Assembly (NCBI RefSeq): GCF_014699005.1
Contig: NZ_JACWZY010000001.1
Span: forward strand, 372,001-436,000
DNA: 64,000 nt
DNA from: Spirosoma profusum
GTDB taxonomy: Bacteria > Bacteroidota > Bacteroidia > Cytophagales > Spirosomataceae
Reading direction: 5' to 3'
Positions 10,628-19,560 of this stretch are shown one piece after another. The first letter of the stretch is position 1. Every line of letters starts with the position of its first letter. A program made the position numbers and the translations under genes. The notes beneath the pieces were generated by a model. The model did no database searches. It was not told the origin of the DNA and saw only the letters and a list, made by a program, of their open reading frames with translations.

Positions 10628-13066
10628 CTACTCACTTCGTAAAGACGTAACAGGATTCATCAACGCTGCTTTGACCGATTGAAAACTTACCGTCAAAACG
10701 GCAATAGCAACTGCCAGCAAACCCGCAAGCGCGAACATCCACCACTCGATGTCAATTTTATAGGCGAAATCCTGCAACCACCGATTCATGACGTACCAGG
10801 CAATCGGGCTGGCGATGACGATTGAAATAAGTACCAACTTAAGAAAATCCTTCGATAACAGCGCAACCAGCCCTGGAATGCTGGCTCCTAATGCTTTGCG
10901 AATGCCGATTTCTTTGGTTCTAAGCCGGATAACGTACATAGCGAGGCCTAACAGACCCATGCAGGCAATGAAGATCGCTAGCATAGCAAACACGCCAAAA
11001 ATGCGTTGGGCCACTTGCTCTGATCCATATAATTCGCTCCAGTCGGTAGCCAGGTAAGAGTAATGAAACGGCTGATCGGGCAGGTAATGTTTCCAGACAC
11101 GCTCAATCTGGCTGACGACAATACTCGCGTCTTCGGCCCGAACACGTATCGCAAGTTGATTGTCGTTACGTTGAAATATCCGATTATTCAGAATGAATAA
11201 AGGTCCGATACGTTGGTGTAAGGAGCCAAAATGAAAATTGCGCACAATTCCCACCACCGTATACGTAACGGGCGGCCCATCGCGCTGAGTAAAGTTATCG
11301 GGGCTGGTAATTTGCTTGCCGACAGGACTCTCCAGGCCAACTTGTTTGGCCGCTTCTTCATTGAGAATCACAGAGAGCGAGTCATCAAACTGACGGCTGA
11401 ACGGGCGCCCAGCCAGCATACTCATTTGCATGGTTTGCAAATATTGTTCATCCACTACACAGCCTTTGCCCGTAACGGTTTCATTTTCGCCGTTTTTGCG
11501 GAATGTAATGCCAAAAAAGCCTTCTTCGCCCGGAGCACTGCTGGTGCCTCCCACACTGGAAACACCCGATAATTTCGAAACTTCCTGCTTAAAGGCTTCG
11601 GTATTTTTATCCAGAAAAAAGGCGCTTTTTACCCTAACCACCGATTCTTTGGTAAACCCTAATTCCTTCTGCTGGATGAAGTTCAACTGGCTGAATACCA
11701 CAATTGTACTGACAATTAATAGCACAGAAATGGTGAACTGAAAAACCACCAATCCATTACGTAACAGATGCCCTTGCCGTGTCGACGAAAATTTGCCTTT
11801 CAACACTTTTATCGGTTCAAAGGCCGATAAAACACCAGCCGGATAACTACCTGCCAAAAGTCCGACGGCAATCGCTCCACCTAATAATAGGGGTAGCGTT
11901 TCCGGTCGAATCAGGGAACGTAGCGTCAGTGATTTACTAGCCAACGTATTAAAGGGAGTCAGCAGGCTTCCAACCAGTAAACCGGCAACGAGTAGACTAA
12001 ATAGACTCAACAGGATCGATTCGGTCAGGAACTGGGCCGCTAATTGCTGTTTGGTAGATCCAAGCGATTTCCGAATACCCACTTCCCGTGCCCGCTCCGA
12101 CGACCGGGCCGTCGCCAGATTCATAAAATTGATGCAGGCAATTAACAGCACGAAACCCGCAATAATCGAGAAGATGGAAACCAGCGAACGACTGCCATTG
12201 GGTTGATGCTCAGCCTCCAGATGAGAATCGAGGTGAATGGCCGGGACGGGTTGCAGGAAATAATAATAGCCATTGCCAGCCTTGACGTAGTCACGGTATG
12301 ACATACCAAAAGTGCGCTCCACTTCTCCGGCTGCGTATTTTTCTACCACAGCCGGGAGTTTGGCCTCAACGGTTTCGGGACGAGTGTTGGGACGTAGCAG
12401 CAGGTACGTATGGGCGGCAAAACTAATGTGGTTGGTACGTTCGGCCTGCTGGAATCCGCGTGTAGACGACAGGAAATTAAACGAGAAATGAGCATTGTCC
12501 GTGGGGTCAGCGCAGATGCCGGTTACTTCCAACTTTGGTCCCTGCACGATTTCGAACGTCTTTCCAATCGGATTTTGCGCGCCAAATAATCGCTTCGCTG
12601 TGCTTTCGGTCAGGACAACCGTATTGGGCCGACTCAATACTTTGTCAGCTATCCCTTTCAGAAAAGGCATCTGAAACACCTGAAAAAAAGTAGAATCTAC
12701 CACCAGAAATCCCTTTTCTTCGATAGTCTGACCATTTAGTTTAAGCAGCGTCGGTTGATCATTTCCGAAGGTAAAAACGCGCGTCGTTTGCTCAATTTCT
12801 GGAATTTCCTTCTTCACCGACTGGGCGTACGAGGGCGGAATGATCGCGTACTTCGTACTACGTCCCGGATACTTCCGTTCCAAAGCCATTCGGTAGATAC
12901 GTTCCCCATTTGTCCAGTGCTGGTCATAGCTCAGTTCATCAGTCACGTAGAGCACAATGAGCAGGCAACAGGCCATGCCAATAGCTAAACCTGCAATGTT
13001 GATAGCCGTATTCGACTTGTGTTTCGTTAGATTGCGAAAAGCAATTTTGAGGTAGTTACGTAGCAT
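10628..13066 (-). CDS. MacB-like ABC transporter permease (array member 3)
   Basis: An 812-residue main-type permease from the ATG at 13066 (MLRNYLKIAFRN). The alternative start at 13093 lies inside the palindromic spacer and adds only MSLRKTPIR. It has ELSYDQH...ERIYRM after the first helix, FtsX loops REVGIRKSLGST and KEIGIRKALGAS, and a C-terminus NPVTSLRSE. The first periplasmic domain is the longest in the array, with an aromatic stretch around residues 250-260. It is followed after 52 bp by member 4 and preceded by a 46-bp spacer that carries the GAGACAAGG palindrome also present upstream of member 2. Confidence 0.93.
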   Translation of the reverse strand: MLRNYLKIAFRNLTKHKSNTAINIAGLAIGMACCLLIVLYVTDELSYDQHWTNGERIYRMALERKYPGRSTKYAIIPPSYAQSVKKEIPEIEQTTRVFTFGNDQPTLLKLNGQTIEEKGFLVVDSTFFQVFQMPFLKGIADKVLSRPNTVVLTESTAKRLFGAQNPIGKTFEIVQGPKLEVTGICADPTDNAHFSFNFLSSTRGFQQAERTNHISFAAHTYLLLRPNTRPETVEAKLPAVVEKYAAGEVERTFGMSYRDYVKAGNGYYYFLQPVPAIHLDSHLEAEHQPNGSRSLVSIFSIIAGFVLLIACINFMNLATARSSERAREVGIRKSLGSTKQQLAAQFLTESILLSLFSLLVAGLLVGSLLTPFNTLASKSLTLRSLIRPETLPLLLGGAIAVGLLAGSYPAGVLSAFEPIKVLKGKFSSTRQGHLLRNGLVVFQFTISVLLIVSTIVVFSQLNFIQQKELGFTKESVVRVKSAFFLDKNTEAFKQEVSKLSGVSSVGGTSSAPGEEGFFGITFRKNGENETVTGKGCVVDEQYLQTMQMSMLAGRPFSRQFDDSLSVILNEEAAKQVGLESPVGKQITSPDNFTQRDGPPVTYTVVGIVRNFHFGSLHQRIGPLFILNNRIFQRNDNQLAIRVRAEDASIVVSQIERVWKHYLPDQPFHYSYLATDWSELYGSEQVAQRIFGVFAMLAIFIACMGLLGLAMYVIRLRTKEIGIRKALGASIPGLVALLSKDFLKLVLISIVIASPIAWYVMNRWLQDFAYKIDIEWWMFALAGLLAVAIAVLTVSFQSVKAALMNPVTSLRSE

Positions 13067-13083
13067 ACGGATAGGAGTTTTAC

Positions 13084-13111
13084 GTAGAGACAAGGCATGC
13101 CTTGTCCCTAC
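13084..13111. repeat. Palindromic spacer repeat, copy 1
   Basis: An imperfect 28-bp palindrome with half-site GTAGAGACAAGGCA and one A/G mismatch (a possible G.U pair in RNA). It sits between array members 2 and 3. The flanking run GGAGTTTTAYGTAGAG is shared with copy 2, so the whole spacer was duplicated together with the neighbouring permease. Confidence 0.85.
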
Positions 13112-13112
13112 G

Positions 13113-15533
13113 CTATTCGGAACGTAGTGATTTCACCGGATTCATCAAAGCTGCACGGATACTCTGGAAACTGACGGTTAACAGGGCGACGCTGACGGCC
13201 AATAAACCCGTTAGGGCAAATACCCACCACGATACGTCGGTTTTGTACGGGAAATCGCTCAGCCACTGATTCATGCCATACCACGCAATAGGCGAAGCAA
13301 TGACAAGGGCAACTAAAACCAATTTCAGGAAATCTTTCGAGAGTAATAAAACGATACTCATAACGCTGGCTCCCAAGACCTTGCGCACCCCAATCTCTTT
13401 AGTACGTTGCTGAATCGTCATCAGCGCGATGGCGAACAGACCCATGCAGGATAACACAATAGCAATACTTGCCGCCACACTGAACATCTGCGACAGTTTT
13501 TCTTCTTTGCGGTACCAGCGATCGGTATTTTCGTTCATAAAACTGGCCTGGAATTCTGATTTGGGCGCAATCTGCCGCCATTCCTGTTTGAGCGTTTCCA
13601 TCATGGGTAACAGGCTCTGAGGAATCACCCGGACAAACAGGTAGGTGATTCCTGCATCCTGATGCATGTGCATGGCAACCGGCTTGATTTCATTACGTAA
13701 CGCATACATATGGATGTCGGGAATAAGGCCGATAATCTGATAGCGGGTTCCGGCGGAATCGGTTTGGAAAAAAGCGCCAAGTGGTTGTTTTTCGCCCAGT
13801 TCTTTCGCAAAACTGGTACTAACAATCACCGAAACAGTCGAATCCATCGGATGTTGCGGACTGAAATCACGCCCAGCCAGGAGTTTGATATCCAGGGTTT
13901 TCAGGTAATCATAATCCACTCGTAACCAGTCGCTGGTCACGTCTCGGCCGTTGTGTAAAAAGCCCACCATGTTCCGGCTCGAGGAGCCATCCAACCCACG
14001 GCCGAGGTTAACGCCCGTTCCGGTGATGGACATTACGTTAGGGTTATTGGCCAAGCGATTACGTAGCTGGGTCAGCGCGTATTTGCCTTCCACTTCGCTA
14101 CCCACCGGAATACTAATGACTTGCTCGGTCCTAAATCCCAGTGGTTTCTCACGCAGATAGTTAATCTGACGTAGCACGACAAACGTACTGATTAGTAATA
14201 AGCAGGTAATAGAAAATTGTGTAATAATCAGCGAATTGCGTAGCAATCCCGGTCGGGCAGCCTTAACAACTCCTTTCAGTACCTGTACCGTCTGGAAACG
14301 AGTCATGACCAGAGCCGGATACCCACCTGCTACCAGCGTAACCAGCAAAAACGCCGACAAAACAATGACCAGCGTCATAGGTTGCAGCAGGTAATCCAAT
14401 GTCAGTTTAGCGTTGAAAACCGCGTTAAACTTCTCGCGAAGGCTAACTACCAATCCCGCGCCGATAAGCAACCCCGAGCCGCAGGTAAGCAGCGTTTCGC
14501 CCCAGAGCTGCGTAAACAACTGTCCCCGTTGCGCCCCCAGCGATTTTCGCACACCCACTTCCCGTGCTCGCGTAAATGACCGTGCTAATGTTAAATTTAC
14601 AAAGTTGATAGCCGCAATGGCCAGAATGAATAACCCAATGAGCATCAGCGTGTACACATACATGCGATTGGTACCCAAGCCCTGAATCATGGCTGTCTCA
14701 AAATGCACGTCGAGTAGCGGTTGCAGGCGAGTACTGAAGATTTCGCCCCGCTCATCGGGTTTCGCCCCTTGCTTCTTTAGTTCGGCAATGTTTCCCTGGA
14801 AGTATTTCTGAGTGAAGGGTTGCAGGCGTTTTTCAAACGAAGCCTGTGACGTGCCAGACTTAACTTTCACATAGACCGAATGCTGCGTATTGTCCCAGCG
14901 ATCTTTATTGACGGGATATTCAGGAATGTTTTCGATACGGACAAAGGCATCGTACTGAATACTGGAATTGTCAGGGAAATCAGCAATAATGCCCGTTACG
15001 ATAAAATCCTTCCAGCCCCCCAAACCATTCACACGTAGTGATTTGCCCATTGGGTTGGTCGTCCCGAATATGTCTTTTGCTACGTTCTCGCTCAGGACGA
15101 TGCTGCTCAGGCTATTGAGCGCCGTTTTAGCATTGCCTTGCCGCATCGGAAACGAAAATATCGTTAACACGTCGGCATCAACCCCGTCGACTTGTTTTTG
15201 AATTTGCTTGTCGCCGTACTGAATCGCGCCATGCCCTTCCTGATACCGCGTGGCTCCTGCCAACTCTGGAAATTCCTGCTTCAGTGCGGGTACGAACGGA
15301 TAGGGCATCGACGCGCGTAATTCCTTGCCTTTAGGGTTGTTGATGGAGAAATAGGTACGATAAATGCGATCGTGGTCGGTATGAAAGTGGTCAAAAGAAA
15401 GCTCGAACGCAGCCGACAGAAACAGCAGCGTAGCACTTCCGAACGCCACCGACAGCCCTATAAGGTTGATAAACGTAGACGATTTATGCTTCCAGAGGGT
15501 TCGAAAAGCAATTTTGAGGTAGTTTGTTAGCAT
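13113..15533 (-). CDS. MacB-like ABC transporter permease (array member 2)
   Basis: An 806-residue main-type permease starting MLTNYLKIAFRT at 15533. FtsX loops are REVGVRKSLGAQ and KEIGVRKVLGAS, and the tail is NPVKSLRSE. Periplasmic domain one contains ELSFDHF...DRIYRT. The spacer before its start is special: it holds two palindromes and a ten-codon remnant of another permease C-terminus, so in an ancestor this gene directly followed a further permease rather than the small secreted protein now found upstream. The reading frame is intact from end to end. Confidence 0.93.
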   Translation of the reverse strand: MLTNYLKIAFRTLWKHKSSTFINLIGLSVAFGSATLLFLSAAFELSFDHFHTDHDRIYRTYFSINNPKGKELRASMPYPFVPALKQEFPELAGATRYQEGHGAIQYGDKQIQKQVDGVDADVLTIFSFPMRQGNAKTALNSLSSIVLSENVAKDIFGTTNPMGKSLRVNGLGGWKDFIVTGIIADFPDNSSIQYDAFVRIENIPEYPVNKDRWDNTQHSVYVKVKSGTSQASFEKRLQPFTQKYFQGNIAELKKQGAKPDERGEIFSTRLQPLLDVHFETAMIQGLGTNRMYVYTLMLIGLFILAIAAINFVNLTLARSFTRAREVGVRKSLGAQRGQLFTQLWGETLLTCGSGLLIGAGLVVSLREKFNAVFNAKLTLDYLLQPMTLVIVLSAFLLVTLVAGGYPALVMTRFQTVQVLKGVVKAARPGLLRNSLIITQFSITCLLLISTFVVLRQINYLREKPLGFRTEQVISIPVGSEVEGKYALTQLRNRLANNPNVMSITGTGVNLGRGLDGSSSRNMVGFLHNGRDVTSDWLRVDYDYLKTLDIKLLAGRDFSPQHPMDSTVSVIVSTSFAKELGEKQPLGAFFQTDSAGTRYQIIGLIPDIHMYALRNEIKPVAMHMHQDAGITYLFVRVIPQSLLPMMETLKQEWRQIAPKSEFQASFMNENTDRWYRKEEKLSQMFSVAASIAIVLSCMGLFAIALMTIQQRTKEIGVRKVLGASVMSIVLLLSKDFLKLVLVALVIASPIAWYGMNQWLSDFPYKTDVSWWVFALTGLLAVSVALLTVSFQSIRAALMNPVKSLRSE

Positions 15534-15555
15534 TGTTGTTTAGGAGTTTTATGTA

Positions 15556-15577
15556 GAGACAAGGCATGCCTTGTCTC
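15556..15577. repeat. Palindromic spacer repeat, copy 2
   Basis: A perfect 22-bp palindrome with half-site GAGACAAGGCA. It lies 23 bp upstream of the array member 2 start codon and shares its promoter-side flank with copy 1. Confidence 0.85.
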
Positions 15578-15604
15578 ATGACCGGATGGTTTGCTGACGC
15601 ATAG

Positions 15605-15626
15605 GAGACAAGACATGTCTTGTCTC
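15605..15626. repeat. Palindromic spacer repeat, copy 3
   Basis: A perfect 22-bp palindrome with half-site GAGACAAGACA. Compared with copy 2 the central bases changed symmetrically (GGCATGCC to GACATGTC), so pairing is preserved. It immediately follows the stop codon of the permease relic. Confidence 0.85.
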
Positions 15627-15630
15627 TACA

Positions 15631-15663
15631 TTATTCCGAACGTAGTGATTTTACAGGATTTAG
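15631..15663 (-). pseudogene. Relic of a permease C-terminus
   Basis: Reading the minus strand from 15663 gives L-N-P-V-K-S-L-R-S-E followed by TAA at 15633-15631. This is exactly the tail of the main-type permeases, in a frame different from the upstream 179-residue gene, whose stop codon lies at 15668-15666. No other part of a permease is visible here. The simplest reading is that a further permease gene once ended at this place and its body was lost when the small secreted-protein gene came to lie upstream. Confidence 0.8.
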
Positions 15664-15665
15664 CT

Positions 15666-16205
15666 CTATTTCACTTTCACTACGTTCGCTTCTCCTGCTT
15701 TCACCGTAAACGTCGATTGTATATGTAGCACCTTATTTTGCCAATACATCAGTCGGTATTCGCCGGGGTTTAACTTTAGTTCAAGTGGAAAAGCTGGTTC
15801 TTTCTCTTTGCTGGAGTCAAACTCCCGAGTTGACGTAAAGCCATTTCCGTAAACTTCCAGCCGATTTTTGCCGGTGCAGGATTCGCAACTAAACGTAACG
15901 ATTTCTGTCCCGGCTTCTGGTGATTTGGGAGAAGGCGGTGATTTTGGTTCTTCATTTACACCCAGCGAATCGAGCACATGATTTTTTAACGCTTCTTTTT
16001 CAGAGGTCGACAAATTCGCTACGTTGAATGAGCGTTTGTACCGGAGTTTCTGGCCATCAATCTGCTCACCCCGTATGTCGAGCATCAACGTTTTTCCATC
16101 GTCATCAAGCGACTTACTTAACTGTCGGTACGCAACATTCTTTGCTTGCTGCGCCATCAGCGACGTAGTGATCAGAAGGCCGATAAGAGTTAGCGACGTT
16201 TTCAT
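15666..16205 (-). CDS. Small secreted protein within the permease array
   Basis: A 179-residue protein with a clear signal peptide (MKTSLTLIGLLITTSLMAQ). The mature part has an acidic/basic first half, a Pro-rich linker with the repeated PKSP at about residues 88-97, a CxxC pair (SCESC) at about 106-110, and a C-terminal beta-rich segment typical of small periplasmic beta-sandwiches (LNPGEYRLMYW). I do not recognise the family. It lies 34 bp downstream of member 1 and on the same strand, so it is probably co-transcribed with the exporter. It could be a substrate, a periplasmic accessory of the exporter, or a passenger gene. Its insertion beside a permease relic argues for late arrival. Confidence 0.75.
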   Translation of the reverse strand: MKTSLTLIGLLITTSLMAQQAKNVAYRQLSKSLDDDGKTLMLDIRGEQIDGQKLRYKRSFNVANLSTSEKEALKNHVLDSLGVNEEPKSPPSPKSPEAGTEIVTFSCESCTGKNRLEVYGNGFTSTREFDSSKEKEPAFPLELKLNPGEYRLMYWQNKVLHIQSTFTVKAGEANVVKVK

Positions 16206-16239
16206 GATTTATAACCTAGGGAACCCTTTGTCATCCCAT

Positions 16240-18615
16240 TCACTCCGAACGTAGCGATTGCGCTGGGTTAATGATAGCGGCTTTAATGCTTTGGTAACTC
16301 ACTGTCAACGTAGCAATAGCAAGCGATAAGAGGCCAGCCAATCCAAAAATCCACCAGGTTAGTTCGGTTTGGTAGGCGAACGAACCGAGCCATTTATCAA
16401 GTACCCACCATGCCAGCGGAAAAGATAGCAGCAGGGCAATTAATACCAGTTTCAGAAAATCTGTTGAGAGCATTCCTACGATATTCGTAATGCTGGCTCC
16501 CAGCACTTTTCGAACGCCAATCTCTTTTGTGCGTTGCTCGGCGGTGAAAGCTGCCAGGGCAAACAATCCCAGGCACGAAATCAGAATGGCAATAATCCCA
16601 AAGTAATTGACAAGGGTATGAATCTGTTGTTCGCTGCGATACAGACTCTCATATTCTTCGTCCAGAAAGTGAAAGCTAAAGGGATAATTCGGGTTGAAAT
16701 GTTTTGAAACTCTCTCCAGATCAGCCAGCGCCTGCTGAGTTTGCCCTGCCTGAGTTTTTACAAGTAAATAACTCGTATTCTGATAATTATAGCAGAGTAC
16801 GAGCGGCTTAATAGCCTGATGGAGTGATTGCAGGTGAAAATCTTTCATCAGCCCAACAACGGGGCCTTTCCCCATCCAGAACTTAACTTCTTTACCAACC
16901 GGATTTTTCATTTCAGGCGCGGATTCGGCCATCATTCTGGCAGCAGCTTCGTTGATAATATAACTCGACGAGTCGGCGCGGCTGTTAGCCCGAAAATCAC
17001 GCCCTTCCAGTAACGTAATGTTCATGGTACGCATAAAATCACGTCCCACAAACATGCAGGCTACATTATTATCTTTTTTAGGATCCATGCCCGGCCATTC
17101 TAAATCGCCTGATGACCCCTGTATGTTGAGAGGTAGCGCCATGGTCGTTGTGGCGGAGGCAATGGTTGGTAACTGAGTAACTTCATTCAGAAACGCATCA
17201 AATTTTTTCGTGTCAGTGAAGCCTTCAATGATCCAGTAAAGTACGTTTTCTCGGTTAAGACCGAGGTTTTTAGTACGTAGGTAATTCATTTGTTTACCCA
17301 CCGCTAACATACCGATAATCAAAAAAATCGAGAGCGTGAATTGAAACACAACCAAAGCCTTCCGGAAAAACGCCGGACCTGGCCCAAACTGTAATCGACC
17401 TTTAAGGATTTTAATTGGCTTCAACGACGACAGGAAAAGAGCTGGATAACTTCCTGCCATCAAACCGGTAACGAGCACCAGACCCAGAAGAAGGAGCCAA
17501 AGTGCCGGATCGGTGAAATTGAGCGCTAACTGTTTTCCAAAGACCGTGTTGAACGTAGGTAGTGTGTACCAGACCAGCAGTAGCGCCAGGATAGTTGACA
17601 GTAGGCTCGTTAAAAGCGATTCACTTAAAAATTGCCTGATCAGCGCGGAACGTAACGCTCCAACTGCCTTACGGATGCCGACTTCTTTCGCGCGTGTAGC
17701 CGACCGTGCGGTGGCCAGGTTCATGAAATTAATGCAGGCAATCAGCAGGATAAATAGGGCTACAGTAGAAAAGATGGTAACATATCCGATACGTCCGCCA
17801 ACTGATTTGCCATCCTTATATTCACTGTATAAATGCAGATCGGTAATAGGTTGTAAGGTTGGTCGGCCTGCTGCGAAGTTTTTACCGGCAAAGCGCGGAT
17901 AAATACTTGCCATCGCTTTCTCCGCTTGTGGTAGCGTTGTTTTCGGCTGTAGTCGGACGTAAGTCTGAAAGGAACTATTGCCCCATGTCTTCATCCAATC
18001 CTGTTCCTGTTCTTTCCAATTGACCAGCCAGTCGAATTTTAGGGATGAGTTGTGCGGAAGGTTCTCAATAACGGCGCCAACAACGTAGTATTTATCGTTA
18101 TTGAGTTGGAGCGTTTTTCCTATTGCTAAACCGTTCGGGAAGAATTTCTCAGCAACTTTTCGAGTAATAACGATCTGATTTGTCTGGGCAAGAGCCGCAC
18201 TGGGATTTCCGTAGACAGCGGGCAGGTCGAATACCCCAAAAAAATCTTTAGTGGCATAATACCCTACTTCTTTCGCTTTTTTCTCACCGACTTTTATCAG
18301 ATAATCAGCGCCGTAATTGATCTTGGTAGCGGCAGCAACTTCGGGAATGCTTTGGGTAATCGCTTCCTGCAACGGTCCCGGAGTAACAGTGTTTGTTCCA
18401 ATTTCGCCTGTATTTGGGTTCAGAAAATTAACTCGGACGAAACAGATGCTGTCGGCGTTGGGCAGAAAACGGTCGTAACTCAATTCATCACGTACCCACA
18501 ACCCAATCAGCAAGCTACAGGCAATGCCCAGTGCCAATCCTAATACGTTGATCGAAGAATAGAGTTTGTGCTTGAGCAAACTCCGAATGGCAATTTTGGC
18601 GTAGTTGCGGAACAT
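16240..18615 (-). CDS. MacB-like ABC transporter permease (array member 1)
   Basis: The permease next to the ATPase, 791 residues from the ATG at 18615 (MFRNYAKIAIRS). A longer frame opens at 18669, but its extra 18 codons are read from one arm of a 38-bp perfect inverted repeat and do not resemble any array member, so they are not genuine coding sequence. FtsX loops are KEVGIRKAVGAL and KEIGVRKVLGAS; the tail is NPAQSLRSE. The periplasmic core opens ELSYDRF. As the permease nearest the nucleotide-binding subunit it is the most likely cognate partner, with the distal seven as additional or alternative partners. Confidence 0.93.
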   Translation of the reverse strand: MFRNYAKIAIRSLLKHKLYSSINVLGLALGIACSLLIGLWVRDELSYDRFLPNADSICFVRVNFLNPNTGEIGTNTVTPGPLQEAITQSIPEVAAATKINYGADYLIKVGEKKAKEVGYYATKDFFGVFDLPAVYGNPSAALAQTNQIVITRKVAEKFFPNGLAIGKTLQLNNDKYYVVGAVIENLPHNSSLKFDWLVNWKEQEQDWMKTWGNSSFQTYVRLQPKTTLPQAEKAMASIYPRFAGKNFAAGRPTLQPITDLHLYSEYKDGKSVGGRIGYVTIFSTVALFILLIACINFMNLATARSATRAKEVGIRKAVGALRSALIRQFLSESLLTSLLSTILALLLVWYTLPTFNTVFGKQLALNFTDPALWLLLLGLVLVTGLMAGSYPALFLSSLKPIKILKGRLQFGPGPAFFRKALVVFQFTLSIFLIIGMLAVGKQMNYLRTKNLGLNRENVLYWIIEGFTDTKKFDAFLNEVTQLPTIASATTTMALPLNIQGSSGDLEWPGMDPKKDNNVACMFVGRDFMRTMNITLLEGRDFRANSRADSSSYIINEAAARMMAESAPEMKNPVGKEVKFWMGKGPVVGLMKDFHLQSLHQAIKPLVLCYNYQNTSYLLVKTQAGQTQQALADLERVSKHFNPNYPFSFHFLDEEYESLYRSEQQIHTLVNYFGIIAILISCLGLFALAAFTAEQRTKEIGVRKVLGASITNIVGMLSTDFLKLVLIALLLSFPLAWWVLDKWLGSFAYQTELTWWIFGLAGLLSLAIATLTVSYQSIKAAIINPAQSLRSE

Positions 18616-18636
18616 AAAAAGTAGGGAAAACAGAAC

Positions 18637-18725
18637 CGGGATTTCAACAAGATTGAAAAGATCAATCAAGATTAGCTGACGCTTAAATAATCTTGATTGA
18701 TCTTTTCAATCTTGTTGAAATCCCG
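18637..18725. repeat. 38-bp perfect inverted repeat, 13-nt loop
   Basis: Arms at 18637-18674 and 18688-18725 are exact reverse complements, with the loop GCTGACGCTTAAA. The element fills most of the gap between the ATPase stop and the permease start. The outer end reads CCGGGATTT, as in the repeat at 19446-19553. In mRNA it would form a very stable hairpin inside the operon. No uridine run follows, so it need not terminate; it may instead protect or separate message segments. Confidence 0.92.
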
Positions 18726-18749
18726 CCGGGCCGCCGGTGCGGTTCAGAA

Positions 18750-19427
18750 TTAAACGTGGAAATTCTCGGTCACCACTTTACCATCGAACAGGTTGACAAT
18801 ACGGTGGGCGAAACCAGCGTCATATGGGGAGTGCGTTACCATGATGATCGTAGTGCCTTCATCGTTCAGTTCACCAAGCAGCTTCATCACTTCCTCGCCG
18901 TTTTTCGAGTCGAGGTTACCCGTCGGTTCATCGGCCAGAATCAGCTTTGGTTTTGCGACTACGGCCCGTGCAATAGCCGTCCGTTGCTGCTGTCCGCCCG
19001 ATAGTTGCTGCGGGAAGTGATTACGCCGGTGCATGATGCTCATTCGTTCCAATGCTTCTTCTACGCGCTTTTTCCGTTCGTCAGCAGGAGTTTTCAGATA
19101 CAGCAGTGGTAGCTCTACGTTTTCATAAACGGTCAGTTCGTCAATCAGGTTAAAGCTCTGAAACACGAAGCCGATAGAACCTTTGCGAAGCTGAGCCCGT
19201 TGGCGTTCGGTCATTTTGGCTACCTCGGTGCCGTAGAAATTATACTGCCCTTCGCTGGGGTTGTCGAGCAGACCCAGAATATTGAGCAGTGTGGATTTTC
19301 CGCAGCCGGATGGTCCCATGATGGCTACGAACTCACCGTCTTTCACATCCATGTTGATGCCATTGAGAGCGGTGGTTTCTACTTCTTCGGTCGCGAAGAG
19401 TTTCTGAAGGTCAATTGTTTGAATCAT
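18750..19427 (-). CDS. ABC transporter ATP-binding protein, MacB/LolD type
   Basis: A 225-residue stand-alone nucleotide-binding subunit that would energise the neighbouring FtsX-type permeases from the cytoplasmic face. Walker A is GPSGCGKST at about 39-47, the signature LSGGQQQR at about 142-149, Walker B LILADEPTGN at about 162-171 and the switch His is in VTHSP near 200. Length and motif spacing are those of the MacB/LolD/FtsE group. It is the only ATPase in the visible 20 kb of exporter genes although at least eight permeases are present, so sharing of the ATPase is likely. It starts at the ATG at 19427. Both of its gene borders carry a long inverted repeat, which may set the amount of this subunit relative to the adaptor and permeases. 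Confidence 0.95.
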   Translation of the reverse strand: MIQTIDLQKLFATEEVETTALNGINMDVKDGEFVAIMGPSGCGKSTLLNILGLLDNPSEGQYNFYGTEVAKMTERQRAQLRKGSIGFVFQSFNLIDELTVYENVELPLLYLKTPADERKKRVEEALERMSIMHRRNHFPQQLSGGQQQRTAIARAVVAKPKLILADEPTGNLDSKNGEEVMKLLGELNDEGTTIIMVTHSPYDAGFAHRIVNLFDGKVVTENFHV

Positions 19428-19445
19428 TGTGTAGGGGTTTGTCTG

Positions 19446-19553
19446 ACCGGGATTTAACGGATTTAGGAATTTTCTGGATTTTGCTGAACGCTTCTTTGAA
19501 GCGCTTTACCAATAACAAAATCGTGTTAATCCTTAAATCCGTTAAATCCCGGT
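19446..19553. repeat. Inverted repeat between adaptor and ATPase genes
   Basis: Arms of 20 bp at 19446-19465 and 19534-19553 are perfect complements (ACCGGGATTTAACGGATTTA) and extend further with one indel. The 68-nt centre contains a second small hairpin (AGCGCTTC-like). With the repeat at 18637-18725 it shares the outer CCGGGATTT and the same position relative to a stop codon. Confidence 0.88.
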
Positions 19554-19560
19554 TCTGATT

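Noticed and set aside
13084..15626. CRISPR-like array
   Set aside because: Only three palindromic copies at irregular spacing with coding sequence between two of them and no cas genes.
18616..18669. N-terminal extension of permease 1
   Set aside because: These 18 codons come from one arm of a perfect inverted repeat and do not match other permeases, all of which start at the equivalent of 18615.
18637..18725. Insertion-sequence ends
   Set aside because: The arms are only 13 nt apart, so there is no room for a transposase; a hairpin element fits better.
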